Positions 38,711 to 46,734 of a stretch of 64,000 bases of DNA are shown one piece after another. The DNA lies in assembly GCF_902506495.1 (NCBI RefSeq), contig NZ_LR733263.1:227372-291371 (forward strand), in the 5' to 3' direction. Both the position numbers and the translations under genes were made by a program. Below the pieces are notes generated by a model, which had not been told where the DNA came from, ran no database searches, and saw only the letters and a program-made list of their open reading frames with translations. Each line of letters opens with the position of its first letter. Position 1 is the stretch's first letter. The stretch is from Pseudomonas sp. 8O (GTDB lineage: Bacteria; Pseudomonadota; Gammaproteobacteria; Pseudomonadales; Pseudomonadaceae).

Positions 38711-40072
38711 TCAGCCGTTGTGGCGCTGAACGAAGGCACAGAAATCCGCCAAGGGCATCGGCCGGCCGAGCAGATAACCCTGGAACTGACTGCAACCGTT
38801 GTCAGCCAGAAACTGCCGCTGTGCCTCGGTTTCCACGCCCTCGGCGATCACCGTCATGCCCATGCTCTGCCCCAGGGCGATCACCGTGCGCACGATGGTT
38901 TCGCTGTTGGCATCGGTGAGTACGTCGCAGATGAACGAACGGTCGATCTTCAGTTTGCTCAACGGCAGGCGCTTGAGGTGGCTGAGGGAAGAAAAGCCGG
39001 TACCGAAGTCATCCAGCGAGAAGCGCACGCCATGCTCGACCAGCGCCATCATCTTGCGCGTGAGGTCCTCCATGTCATGCACGATCAGCGTCTCGGTCAA
39101 CTCCAGCTCCAGGCGCTGGGCATCGATACCCTGGCGCTCGATGAGGCCGAGAATTTCGGCGACGAAACTGCTCTGCGAGAACTGCTTCTGGCTGATGTTC
39201 ACTGCCAGGCCCAGGTCGCCGAAGAGCGGGTCATCCGTCCACTGACGCAGGCGCGCAGCCGTTTGCTCCAGCACCCATTGGCCGATGGGGATGATCAGCC
39301 CGGTATTCTCGGCGTGATCGATGAACTCGCCGGGCGCCAACAGCCCGCGTTGCGGGTGCTGCCAGCGAATCAGCAACTCGGCGCCGATGACCCGCCCGGC
39401 GCCATTGAGCTGCGGCTGGTAATACAGCACGAACTGCTGCTCGCGAATGGCCGCGCGCAGGTCACGATCCAGCTCCGAGCGCTCGGCGGTGTCGCTCTGC
39501 AGGATATGCAGAAAGAGGAAGAACAGCGCCATGGCCGCAGCACCCTGCACCCAGGAACCGACGATGCGCACGTCGTCCGGCAGCGCATAAAGATCGGTGG
39601 GCCGCCAGTTGGACGCGGCCAGGGCGACGAATAGCAGCAGGCAGAACAGGCACATGCCGTAACGCAGCCACAAGGGTTCATCGCGGAAGGCCATCAACGC
39701 GCCGACAGCCACCGGAAGCAGATAGAGATGCGTCGCACGCGGCGCCGTTAGGGTCGGCGGGTCGAGCAGCAGGGTCGAGGCGACGACGATAAGGATCAGC
39801 GCACCGAACAAAATCAGGTTGGCGCTGCGGGCCTGGTTGCGCAGGGTCAGCGCGAAGACCGCCACACCGCTGAGGACGATGGTCACATCCATGATGACGA
39901 TGGCCCAGTAGCCGCGAGAGGAAAAGAACAGCCCCCACAGCAGGCCCATCACGATCATCACCAGGCTCGACAACATGCGCATGCGGCGCTCGCGGCGTTG
40001 GCCGACCAGAGCCAGGTCTGCACCATGCCAGAGTTTGCGAACGCGTCTGCCGAAGCTCGAGAGTGATGGCAT
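38711..40072 (-). CDS. Membrane EAL-domain c-di-GMP phosphodiesterase
   Basis: A 453-residue protein with five or six hydrophobic helices in the first ~175 residues (no known sensor domain recognised) and a C-terminal EAL domain. The signature reads ELLIRW rather than EAL: the catalytic glutamate stays and the alanine is leucine. [32 protein letters not shown] and EGVETEAQ are intact, so hydrolysis of c-di-GMP is likely. No GGDEF domain is present. It is a single-gene unit. Confidence 0.9.
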   Translation of the reverse strand: MPSLSSFGRRVRKLWHGADLALVGQRRERRMRMLSSLVMIVMGLLWGLFFSSRGYWAIVIMDVTIVLSGVAVFALTLRNQARSANLILFGALILIVVASTLLLDPPTLTAPRATHLYLLPVAVGALMAFRDEPLWLRYGMCLFCLLLFVALAASNWRPTDLYALPDDVRIVGSWVQGAAAMALFFLFLHILQSDTAERSELDRDLRAAIREQQFVLYYQPQLNGAGRVIGAELLIRWQHPQRGLLAPGEFIDHAENTGLIIPIGQWVLEQTAARLRQWTDDPLFGDLGLAVNISQKQFSQSSFVAEILGLIERQGIDAQRLELELTETLIVHDMEDLTRKMMALVEHGVRFSLDDFGTGFSSLSHLKRLPLSKLKIDRSFICDVLTDANSETIVRTVIALGQSMGMTVIAEGVETEAQRQFLADNGCSQFQGYLLGRPMPLADFCAFVQRHNG

Positions 40073-40152
40073 GGTGAAATCCTGATCCGATCACTTCATT
40101 CTTGAAGCTGCGTGGCCGAATGCAAGTTTCCGGCGCAGCTTTTGACAGGCTG

Positions 40153-41052
40153 TCAATGCTGCCAGTGCGCCTCGCTGGCCAGTCGCTCGGCAATGAAGTC
40201 CAGCAACAGGCGCATCGCCGGCAGCATCTGCCGACGCGTGCCGTACAGGGCATGAATGCCCAGTTCAGGCGGCCGATAGTCCGCCAACAGGCGCACCAGC
40301 CGTCCTTCACGCAGCGGTGCAGCCGCCGAATACAGCGGCTGCAGGCTGATACCGGCACCAGCCAAGGTCGCTTCCAGCAATACCATCGACTCGTTGGCGC
40401 TAAGGCTGCCGGACACCGAAACGGCACTCGCCTCCCCCCGATGCTCGAACTCCCACAGACTGCGGCCGAAGTAGGCGTAGGCCAGACAGTTATGCCGGAC
40501 CAGATCCTCCGGGCGCTGCGGCGTGCCGTGTCGCGCCAAGTAATCCGGGCTGGCACAGACCACCGAGCGACAAACCGCCAGGCGCCGGGCGATCAGATTC
40601 GGGTCGAGCTGATTGGTGATGCGCAGCGCCAGGTCGATGCGCGCCTCCACCAGATTGACCGCCTCACTGCCCACCAGCAGGTCGACACTGACCTGCGGGT
40701 AACGCTCGGTGAAGGCCTGCAGCGCATGCACCAGCCAGGCCTGAGCGAAAGACTGGCTGCAGGTAATGCGCAGCGTGCCGCGCGGCGCATCATCCGCACC
40801 TTGCCCCATTGCCTGCATGCGCTCGGCCAGCGCCAGCATCTCGCGGCATTGCGGCAGCATCTGTTCACCCGCGCCCGTCAGGCTCAGTCGCCGTGTACTG
40901 CGGTGCAGCAAGCGCACGCCGGCCCAGGCTTCCAGCTCGGCGAGGTAGCGCGAAACCATTGCCCGCGACATATCCAGCGCCTCGGCAGCGGCCGTCTGAC
41001 TGCCCCGCTCCAGCACCTCGACGAACACCCGCGCCGCCGTCAGTCGATCCAT
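40153..41052 (-). CDS. LysR-family transcriptional regulator
   Basis: A 299-residue LysR protein of the CrgA-like branch: MDRLTAARVFVEVLERGSQTAAAEALDMSRAMVSRYLAELE in the helix-turn-helix region (first ~60 residues) and a C-terminal effector-binding domain. It is divergent from the metallo-beta-lactamase-fold gene with a 102-base shared region, so it probably regulates it. No effector can be proposed. Confidence 0.9.
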   Translation of the reverse strand: MDRLTAARVFVEVLERGSQTAAAEALDMSRAMVSRYLAELEAWAGVRLLHRSTRRLSLTGAGEQMLPQCREMLALAERMQAMGQGADDAPRGTLRITCSQSFAQAWLVHALQAFTERYPQVSVDLLVGSEAVNLVEARIDLALRITNQLDPNLIARRLAVCRSVVCASPDYLARHGTPQRPEDLVRHNCLAYAYFGRSLWEFEHRGEASAVSVSGSLSANESMVLLEATLAGAGISLQPLYSAAAPLREGRLVRLLADYRPPELGIHALYGTRRQMLPAMRLLLDFIAERLASEAHWQH

Positions 41053-41154
41053 TATTCGCTCGATTCATGCAACAAATATGGCCAGCTTACGGGGCTTTTC
41101 GCTCGCCAGGTAGCGCATAAGATGCGCCGCACCCTAATCTGCCTGGAGATTGCC

Positions 41155-42018
41155 ATGTCCCACGTTACCCGTTTGCTCGCCGGCCTCGGCCTGCTCGCCG
41201 CTGCCAGCGGCGCCCTCGCCCAACCGCTGACACTGGACACCTACAACCCACGCGAAGCCGCTGTATTTCCGGTCAGCTCGACGCTGATCAGCGGCGAGAA
41301 GGACGCCATCCTGGTAGATGCGCAGTTCTCCAACAGCGAAGCCCAGGCGCTGGTCGAACGTATCCGTGCCAGTGGCAAGCGCCTGACCACCATTTTCATC
41401 AGTCACGGTGACCCGGACTTCTACTTCGGTCTCGACGTTCTGACCCGCGCCTATCCCGAAGCCAAGGTGCTGGCCACGCCGGCCACCGTCGCCTACATCG
41501 AGAAAACCCGCGCGCCCAAGCGGGCCTACTGGGGGCCGATTCTCAAGGACAGCGCACCAGCCCGCACCCTTGTACCCGAAGCCCTGCAAGGCAATCGGCT
41601 GGAACTAGAGGGCGAGCCTATCGAGGTGGTCGGGCATGACCCGCAGCACACCAGCCTGTGGATTCCCGGCATCAAGGCCGTGGTCGGCGGCGTGCTGACC
41701 AGCGCCAATATCCACTTGTGGGTCGCCGATGCACAGAGCGTTGAGGCCCGCCAGCGCTGGCTGAAGTCGCTGGATGAACTCGAAGCCCTGCAACCGGCCA
41801 CCTTGATTCCGGGCCATTACCTGGGCCAGCCGGCGATGAACATGGCCGACCTGCGCTTCACCCGTGACTACCTGCTGGCCCTGGAGCAGGAACTGCCCAA
41901 GGCCAAGGACAGTCAGGCGCTGATCGCCGCGATGAAGGCGCGCTTTCCACGACTGCAGGATGACAGCAGCCTGGAGCTGAGCGCCAAGGTGCTCAAAGGA
42001 GAAATGCAGTGGCCGTGA
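41155..42018 (+). CDS. Periplasmic metallo-beta-lactamase-fold hydrolase with variant metal motif
   Basis: A 287-residue MBL-fold protein with a signal peptide (cut after ALA, ~residue 22). The usual zinc motif HxHxDH is replaced by SHGDPDFYFG, so the second and fourth metal ligands of the motif are Asp and Phe. GHDPQHTSLW and IPGHYLG may supply further ligands (His). Activity is therefore uncertain; known relatives include quorum-quenching and drug-modifying hydrolases. GGAG seven bases before ATG supports the start. A hairpin terminator follows at 42101. Confidence 0.85.
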   Translation: MSHVTRLLAGLGLLAAASGALAQPLTLDTYNPREAAVFPVSSTLISGEKDAILVDAQFSNSEAQALVERIRASGKRLTTIFISHGDPDFYFGLDVLTRAYPEAKVLATPATVAYIEKTRAPKRAYWGPILKDSAPARTLVPEALQGNRLELEGEPIEVVGHDPQHTSLWIPGIKAVVGGVLTSANIHLWVADAQSVEARQRWLKSLDELEALQPATLIPGHYLGQPAMNMADLRFTRDYLLALEQELPKAKDSQALIAAMKARFPRLQDDSSLELSAKVLKGEMQWP

Positions 42019-42100
42019 AACGCCTGGTCCTGATTGCCTCTGATTCACGCGGCCTGGCTCGAGTCTTTCCGGACTATCCGGACCAGCGCCCGTGATGCTT

Positions 42101-42132
42101 ACGCCCGACAGCGTCCATGACCTGTCGGGCGT
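42101..42132 (+). terminator. Possible terminator after the MBL gene
   Basis: ACGCCCGACAG…CTGTCGGGCGT forms an 11-bp stem followed by only a weak T-rich stretch (TGCCGTTT). Confidence 0.55.
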
Positions 42133-42219
42133 TGCCGTTTCAGGGCCGGCAAAACCTGTACAGCCTGCACAACCGACGGCGTGACCCGACAGCCATTGCA
42201 CGAACGTGCACGAAAGGGC

Positions 42220-42290
42220 TTGCAAAGAAGGGCAAACGGCTATACAAAAACTGTACATAAATAAATCTTGTACAGCTTTAGGTAAATCGA
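42220..42290 (+). promoter_or_regulatory. Acyl-CoA dehydrogenase promoter with TGTACA palindrome
   Basis: TTGCAA (42220-42225) and TATACA (42241-42246) may be -35 and -10 (15-base spacer). Downstream CTGTACA-N11-TGTACAG (42251-42275) is a perfect inverted repeat placed where a repressor would block transcription. A closely related sequence occurs at 59678-59725 before the chemoreceptor gene. Confidence 0.6.
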
Positions 42291-42291
42291 C

Positions 42292-44070
42292 ATGCCGTCC
42301 TACCGTGCTCCGCTGCGTGACATGCGCTTCGTGTTCGAAGAACTGCTCGACGCCTACACCCTGTTGCAAACGCTGCCTGAACAGCGTGAATTCACCGCCG
42401 ATCTCGGCGGCGCAATCCTCGAAGAAGCGGCCAAGCTGGCCGAGAACGTGCTGGCACCACTCAATGGCCCCGGCGACAAACAAGGCTGCCAGTACGATCC
42501 GCAGACACGCAGCGTGCGCACCCCGGACGGCTTCAAGGCGGCCTATAAGCAGTTCGCTGAAGGCGGCTGGACGGCACTGGCCTGCACCCCGGAGTTCGGC
42601 GGCCAGGGCCTGCCGCATGTACTGAACATGCTGGTCGAGGAAATGACCTGCTCGGCCAACCTGTCGCTGGGCATGTACCCCGGCCTGACCCACGGCGCCA
42701 TCAACGCCCTGACCAGCCATGGCACGCCCGAGCAGCAGGAAAAGTACCTGCCGCGCCTCATCAGCGGCGAATGGACCGGCACCATGTGCCTGACCGAACC
42801 GCAATGCGGCACCGACCTCGGCCTGATCCGCACCCGTGCCGTACCGCAGGCGGATGGCAGCTATACCATCACCGGCACCAAGATCTGGATCACCGGCGGT
42901 GAGCACGATCTGGTCGACAATATCGTGCACCTGGTGCTGGCCAAGCTGCCGGACGCACCGGACAGCGTCAAAGGTATCTCCCTGTTCCTCGTGCCCAAGG
43001 TGCTGGAGGACGGCAGCCGCAACCCGGCCTTCTGTGGCGGCCTGGAGCACAAGATGGGCATCAAGGGCTCGGCCACCTGCGTGATGAATTTCGAAGGTGC
43101 CAAGGGCTGGCTGATCGGCGAGCCGAACAAGGGCCTGAGCTGCATGTTTACCATGATGAACTCGGCACGCCTGATGGTCGGCATGCAGGGCCTTGGCGTG
43201 GCCGAAAGCGCCTACCAGATCGCCCTGGGCTTCGCTCGAGAGCGCCTGCAGAGCCGCTCCATCTCCGGGCCGAAGGCCGCCGACAAACCGGCTGACCCGA
43301 TCATGGTGCACCCTGACGTGCGGCGCATGCTGCTGCGGCAGAAGGTGATGATCGAAGGCTGCCGCGCCCTCGCCTACTTCGCCGGCCTGCAGCAGGACAT
43401 CGCCCACGGCGCCGAAGATAGCGAGACGCGCAGCCGCGCCGATGATCTGGTGCAGTTGCTCACGCCGGTGGTGAAAGCCTTCCTCACCGATGAAGGCTTC
43501 ACCTGCGCCAACGAGGGCCTGCAGGTGCTGGGCGGCTCGGGCTTCACCGAAGACTGGGGCATCGAGCAACTGGTGCGCGACAGCCGCATTACCCGCATCT
43601 ACGAAGGCACCAACGGCATCCAGGCGCTCGATCTGGTGGGCCGCAAGCTGTCCCTTGGTGGCGGTCGCGCCGTGCGCGCGTTCTTCGCCCTGGTCGAGGG
43701 CTGGCTCAAGAACAACGCCGAAGTCCCGCACGCAGCGGCTGTCACCCAGGCACTGAAACAACTGCAGCAAGCCACCCTGTGGCTGGCCAGCGAAGGCAGC
43801 AAGGATCCGGAGCAGGCAGCTGCAGCGGCTACGCCCTACCTGCGCCTATTCGGCCTGACCAGCCTGGCCTGGCTGTGGTCGCAGCAGGCCCAGTTGGCGC
43901 AGCGCCAACTCGATGCCGGCAGTTCGGAAACCCATTTCTATGCGGCCAAGATCAAATCCGCCGATTTCTTCATGGCCCGCATCCTGCCAGAAGCCGACGC
44001 CCTGCTCAGCGAGATCAAGGCAGGCAAGGCGACGCTGATGGCCTTCACTGACGAGGAGTTCGCCGCCTGA
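42292..44070 (+). CDS. Acyl-CoA dehydrogenase (DmdC/long-form family)
   Basis: A 592-residue flavoenzyme of the long acyl-CoA dehydrogenase type that introduces the alpha-beta double bond of acyl-CoAs. Signatures: CLTEPQCGTDLGLIRTRA, YTITGTKIWITGGEHD, and the catalytic base E438 in IYEGTNGIQALDLVGRK. The extra C-terminal ~130 residues are typical of the DmdC-like branch, which includes methylthiopropanoyl-CoA dehydrogenase, but pseudomonad members are mostly used in fatty acid oxidation. Regulation by a dedicated repressor is suggested by the palindrome in front of it. A strong terminator follows. Confidence 0.92.
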   Translation: MPSYRAPLRDMRFVFEELLDAYTLLQTLPEQREFTADLGGAILEEAAKLAENVLAPLNGPGDKQGCQYDPQTRSVRTPDGFKAAYKQFAEGGWTALACTPEFGGQGLPHVLNMLVEEMTCSANLSLGMYPGLTHGAINALTSHGTPEQQEKYLPRLISGEWTGTMCLTEPQCGTDLGLIRTRAVPQADGSYTITGTKIWITGGEHDLVDNIVHLVLAKLPDAPDSVKGISLFLVPKVLEDGSRNPAFCGGLEHKMGIKGSATCVMNFEGAKGWLIGEPNKGLSCMFTMMNSARLMVGMQGLGVAESAYQIALGFARERLQSRSISGPKAADKPADPIMVHPDVRRMLLRQKVMIEGCRALAYFAGLQQDIAHGAEDSETRSRADDLVQLLTPVVKAFLTDEGFTCANEGLQVLGGSGFTEDWGIEQLVRDSRITRIYEGTNGIQALDLVGRKLSLGGGRAVRAFFALVEGWLKNNAEVPHAAAVTQALKQLQQATLWLASEGSKDPEQAAAAATPYLRLFGLTSLAWLWSQQAQLAQRQLDAGSSETHFYAAKIKSADFFMARILPEADALLSEIKAGKATLMAFTDEEFAA

Positions 44071-44096
44071 TCGCAGGCGGCACCCACAAGCTGCGC

Positions 44097-44141
44097 AATC
44101 CGACAACCCACCTCTCCCCTTTTTGGTTGTCGGATTTTTTT
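44097..44141 (+). terminator. Terminator of the acyl-CoA dehydrogenase gene
   Basis: AATCCGACAACC, a C/T-rich loop, GGTTGTCGGATT and a T-run. Confidence 0.92.
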
Positions 44142-44200
44142 ATTCAATACCCGTGGCCAAACGCTGGTCACGGTCAACATCAACTGCGGAGTGATGGCTC

Positions 44201-44746
44201 ATGGCAACCCTGACATCGCGACTCTGTTCGACCCTGCTACTGACGCTGGCGTTGGTCAGCGCCACAGTGCAAGGCAACAGCCAGGCCGACTGGCGTGAGC
44301 AGTTGCCACAGGTCAGCCTGGTTGGCAGTGGAGACTTCAGTTGGTTCGGTTTCTCGGTCTACAACGCCAAGCTATGGAGCCCGGTGCAGCAGGTGGACTT
44401 CACCCAGCCCTTCGCTCTGGAACTGACCTACAGGCGCAACATCAGTAGGGAAACCCTGGTCGACACCAGCCTCGACGAAATTCGCCGGATCAACGGAGAA
44501 CCCCTCGACCGCGAGCAGCAGGCCGAGTGGACGCAGCAGATGAGCCAGGCGTTCGTCGACGTGACGGATGGCACGCGCATCACCGGCGTATTCCTGCCCG
44601 ACCAGGGCTGCCGCTTCTACGTCGACGGCAAACTGCAGCACGTCATCGATGATCAAGAGTTCGCCCGCGCCTTCTTCTCCATCTGGCTCGATCCGCAGAC
44701 CCGCAGTCCGAAGCTGCGCGCGGCATTGCTCGGTCTCAACCCCTGA
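44201..44746 (+). CDS. Chalcone isomerase-like periplasmic protein
   Basis: A 181-residue secreted protein: signal peptide cut after VQG (~residue 25), then a chalcone isomerase-like fold with VSLVGSGDFSWFGFSVYNAKLW, LELTYRRNIS and the C-terminal FFSIWLDPQTRSPKLRAALLG, as in the Chalcone_3 family. Bacterial members are not shown to isomerise chalcones; the role is unknown. It is the first gene of a three-gene unit with DUF3833 (8-base gap) and an SDR. Confidence 0.88.
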   Translation: MATLTSRLCSTLLLTLALVSATVQGNSQADWREQLPQVSLVGSGDFSWFGFSVYNAKLWSPVQQVDFTQPFALELTYRRNISRETLVDTSLDEIRRINGEPLDREQQAEWTQQMSQAFVDVTDGTRITGVFLPDQGCRFYVDGKLQHVIDDQEFARAFFSIWLDPQTRSPKLRAALLGLNP

Positions 44747-44754
44747 GGTATTGC

Positions 44755-45288
44755 ATGAAAACCCTGTTGATTGTGCTGAGCAGCCTGCTGCTGATCAGCT
44801 GTGGCCAGGTACCGGTAGAACGCTACGCCAACGAAAAACCCGTGCTGGATCTGCCCACTTACTTCTCCGGGCCGGTGCAGGCCTGGGGTATGTTCCAGGA
44901 TCGCTCTGGTGAGGTGATCAAGCGCTTTCACGTCGATATCCAGAGTCGCCGCGAGGGCGACAAGCTGATCCTCGACGAACGCTTCCTGTACAGCGACGGA
45001 ACTCGCCAGCGCAGGGTCTGGACACTGACGCCCGACGGCGCCGGCCGCTGGATCGGCACCGCCGACGATGTGGTTGGCGAAGCCATCGGTGAAGTGGCCG
45101 GCAACGCCTTGCGCTGGCGTTACCACCTCAATCTGCCGGTGGATGACAGCACCTACGTCGTCTACTTCGACGACTGGATGTACCTGATGGATGACGACAC
45201 CTTGATCAACCGCTCGGTCATGAGCAAGTTCGGCATTGAACTCGGTCAGGTCACGCTGTTCTTCCGCCGTGGCGCTGCCACGCCATGA
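44755..45288 (+). CDS. DUF3833 lipoprotein
   Basis: A 177-residue protein with a lipoprotein signal (LLLISC, Cys16) and the DUF3833 body: YFSGPVQAWGMFQDRSGEVIKRF, a central LDERFLYSDGTRQRRVW strand pair and DDWMYLMDDDTLINRSVMSKFG. It probably sits in the envelope. Function unknown; the family tends to occur beside cyclopropane-fatty-acid synthase-like, DUF1365, photolyase and SDR genes, only some of which are here. Stop overlaps the SDR start by four bases. Confidence 0.9.
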   Translation: MKTLLIVLSSLLLISCGQVPVERYANEKPVLDLPTYFSGPVQAWGMFQDRSGEVIKRFHVDIQSRREGDKLILDERFLYSDGTRQRRVWTLTPDGAGRWIGTADDVVGEAIGEVAGNALRWRYHLNLPVDDSTYVVYFDDWMYLMDDDTLINRSVMSKFGIELGQVTLFFRRGAATP

Positions 45289-45983
45289 CCCTGCACAGCC
45301 TGGGCAACGGCTACAAGGTGCTGGTGATTGGCGCCAGCGGCACCATTGGCCAGGCCTTCTGCCAGTTGCTGCGTGCAGACCCCAACTGCGCCGGCGTGCG
45401 TGAGCTGAGCCGTAGCAGCTCACCCGCGCTCGATCTCGAAGCCCCCACCAGCATCGCCGAAGCCGCCACTGCACTGGCCGGCGAAGCACCGTATCAGTTG
45501 ATCCTGCACACGGCCGGTCTGCTGCACCGCGACCGTATCGCGCCGGAAAAAAGCCTGGCGGCGATCGAGGCCGATGCGCTGCAGGCAGTCTTTCAGGTCA
45601 ACGCACTGGGGCCAGCGCTGGTGCTGCGCCACTTCCTGCCCCTGCTGGACAAACAGGGCGCCATGGCGATGCTTTCGGCCAAGGTCGGCAGCATCGGCGA
45701 CAACCGCCTCGGTGGTTGGTACGCCTACCGTGCGTCCAAAGCGGCGCTGAACATGCTGATCAAGACCGCCGCCATCGAGCTGGCACGCAGCAAACCCAGG
45801 GCGCGATTGCTCAGCTTGCACCCCGGCACGGTGATTTCACCCTTGTCGCAGCCCTTTCGCGGCGCTGCTGCGGCGCGACCCGCCGAGCAAGCCGCCGCTG
45901 AAATGCTGCAGGTGATCGACAGCCTTGGGCCCGAGCACAGCGGTAGCTTCCACGCCTACGACGGTCAGCTCTTGCCGTGGTGA
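45285..45983 (+). CDS. Short-chain dehydrogenase/reductase
   Basis: A 232-residue SDR with the nucleotide motif VLVIGASGTIGQAF, the active YAYRASKAALNML (YxxxK) and a serine in MLSAKVGSIGD. It is likely an NAD(P)-dependent oxidoreductase of unknown substrate, cytoplasmic. The ATG overlaps the DUF3833 stop (ATGA), so it is translationally coupled to it. Confidence 0.9.
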   Translation: MTLHSLGNGYKVLVIGASGTIGQAFCQLLRADPNCAGVRELSRSSSPALDLEAPTSIAEAATALAGEAPYQLILHTAGLLHRDRIAPEKSLAAIEADALQAVFQVNALGPALVLRHFLPLLDKQGAMAMLSAKVGSIGDNRLGGWYAYRASKAALNMLIKTAAIELARSKPRARLLSLHPGTVISPLSQPFRGAAAARPAEQAAAEMLQVIDSLGPEHSGSFHAYDGQLLPW

Positions 45984-46010
45984 CAGCAGCCAGGCAACGG
46001 GGCTTGGGCA

Positions 46011-46562
46011 TCAGGGGCGCGGCTGCCCGGCGCCCTTGAGAAAGAACTGCTCCAGTATCGCCAGCGAACGCGCACTGGCGGCGCGGCCACGGCGCTCGGC
46101 ATCGACCATGCCATAGATCAGCGACACGAACAGTTCGGTCAGCAGCTCGGCGGTGATGTCGATGCGGAAGTATCCCTCCTGCTGTCCGCGCAGAAAGAAG
46201 CTGTCCAACGCATCGGTGTAGGCGATCCAGCGCGCACCGTCCTTGTCCGGGTCGAGGCTGTCCGGGCGGTACTGGAAGATCATGAACACCAGCAATTCGC
46301 GGTGTCTGAGGTGATTCTCGATCAGATTACGCAATGCCTGCGCCACATCGGCGACCTGCAGGTCGGCGTCCTCTATCACCTGATTGAGCGCTGCCTGGCT
46401 GTGATTCATCAGGCGCTCGACCAGGCTGTCACGCGTACCGCAGAAACGATGCAAGGTGGCCTTGCTGACGCCCGCGGCTTCGGCCAGATCTTTCAGCGTC
46501 GCCCGCGGGCGGTCGACGATGGCAACGGCCAGGGCCTTGAGCAGTTTTTCATCATTGGACAT
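46011..46562 (-). CDS. TetR-family repressor of the RND pump
   Basis: A 183-residue regulator: the helix-turn-helix near the N-terminus (TLKDLAEAAGVSKATLHRFCGTRDSLVERL) and an effector half. It is divergent from the RND efflux operon, and a perfect 20-bp palindrome lies in the shared 172-base region, so it very likely represses both units. The layout resembles mexL-mexJK of P. aeruginosa, but this protein is shorter and the operon carries its own outer-membrane gene. Confidence 0.9.
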   Translation of the reverse strand: MSNDEKLLKALAVAIVDRPRATLKDLAEAAGVSKATLHRFCGTRDSLVERLMNHSQAALNQVIEDADLQVADVAQALRNLIENHLRHRELLVFMIFQYRPDSLDPDKDGARWIAYTDALDSFFLRGQQEGYFRIDITAELLTELFVSLIYGMVDAERRGRAASARSLAILEQFFLKGAGQPRP

Positions 46563-46651
46563 CGAAGGCCCTCCGCTTGAGCAGCGCGCATTGTGCAGAA
46601 AAAGTCCCCAGACTCAACGGGGACTTACAATTTTGCTCACAGAAGATCCAT

Positions 46652-46671
46652 ATGAGTCAATATTGACTCAT
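46652..46671. promoter_or_regulatory. Perfect 20-bp palindrome, TetR operator candidate
   Basis: ATGAGTCAATATTGACTCAT is fully self-complementary. It lies 89 bases before the tetR ATG and 63 bases before the fusion-protein ATG, and GTCAATATTGAC resembles typical TetR-type core sites. TTGACTC within it could also be a -35 for the pump promoter, giving direct occlusion. Confidence 0.75.
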
Positions 46672-46734
46672 TTTAGCCAAAGTATGATCATTCGCGCCTT
46701 TCAGGGAAAATGGATCTCACTCCAGGTGACAGGC

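Noticed and set aside
41605..43770. 721-codon minus-strand frame opposite the acyl-CoA dehydrogenase
   Set aside because: Shadow frame in GC-rich DNA; it crosses two real genes and a promoter.
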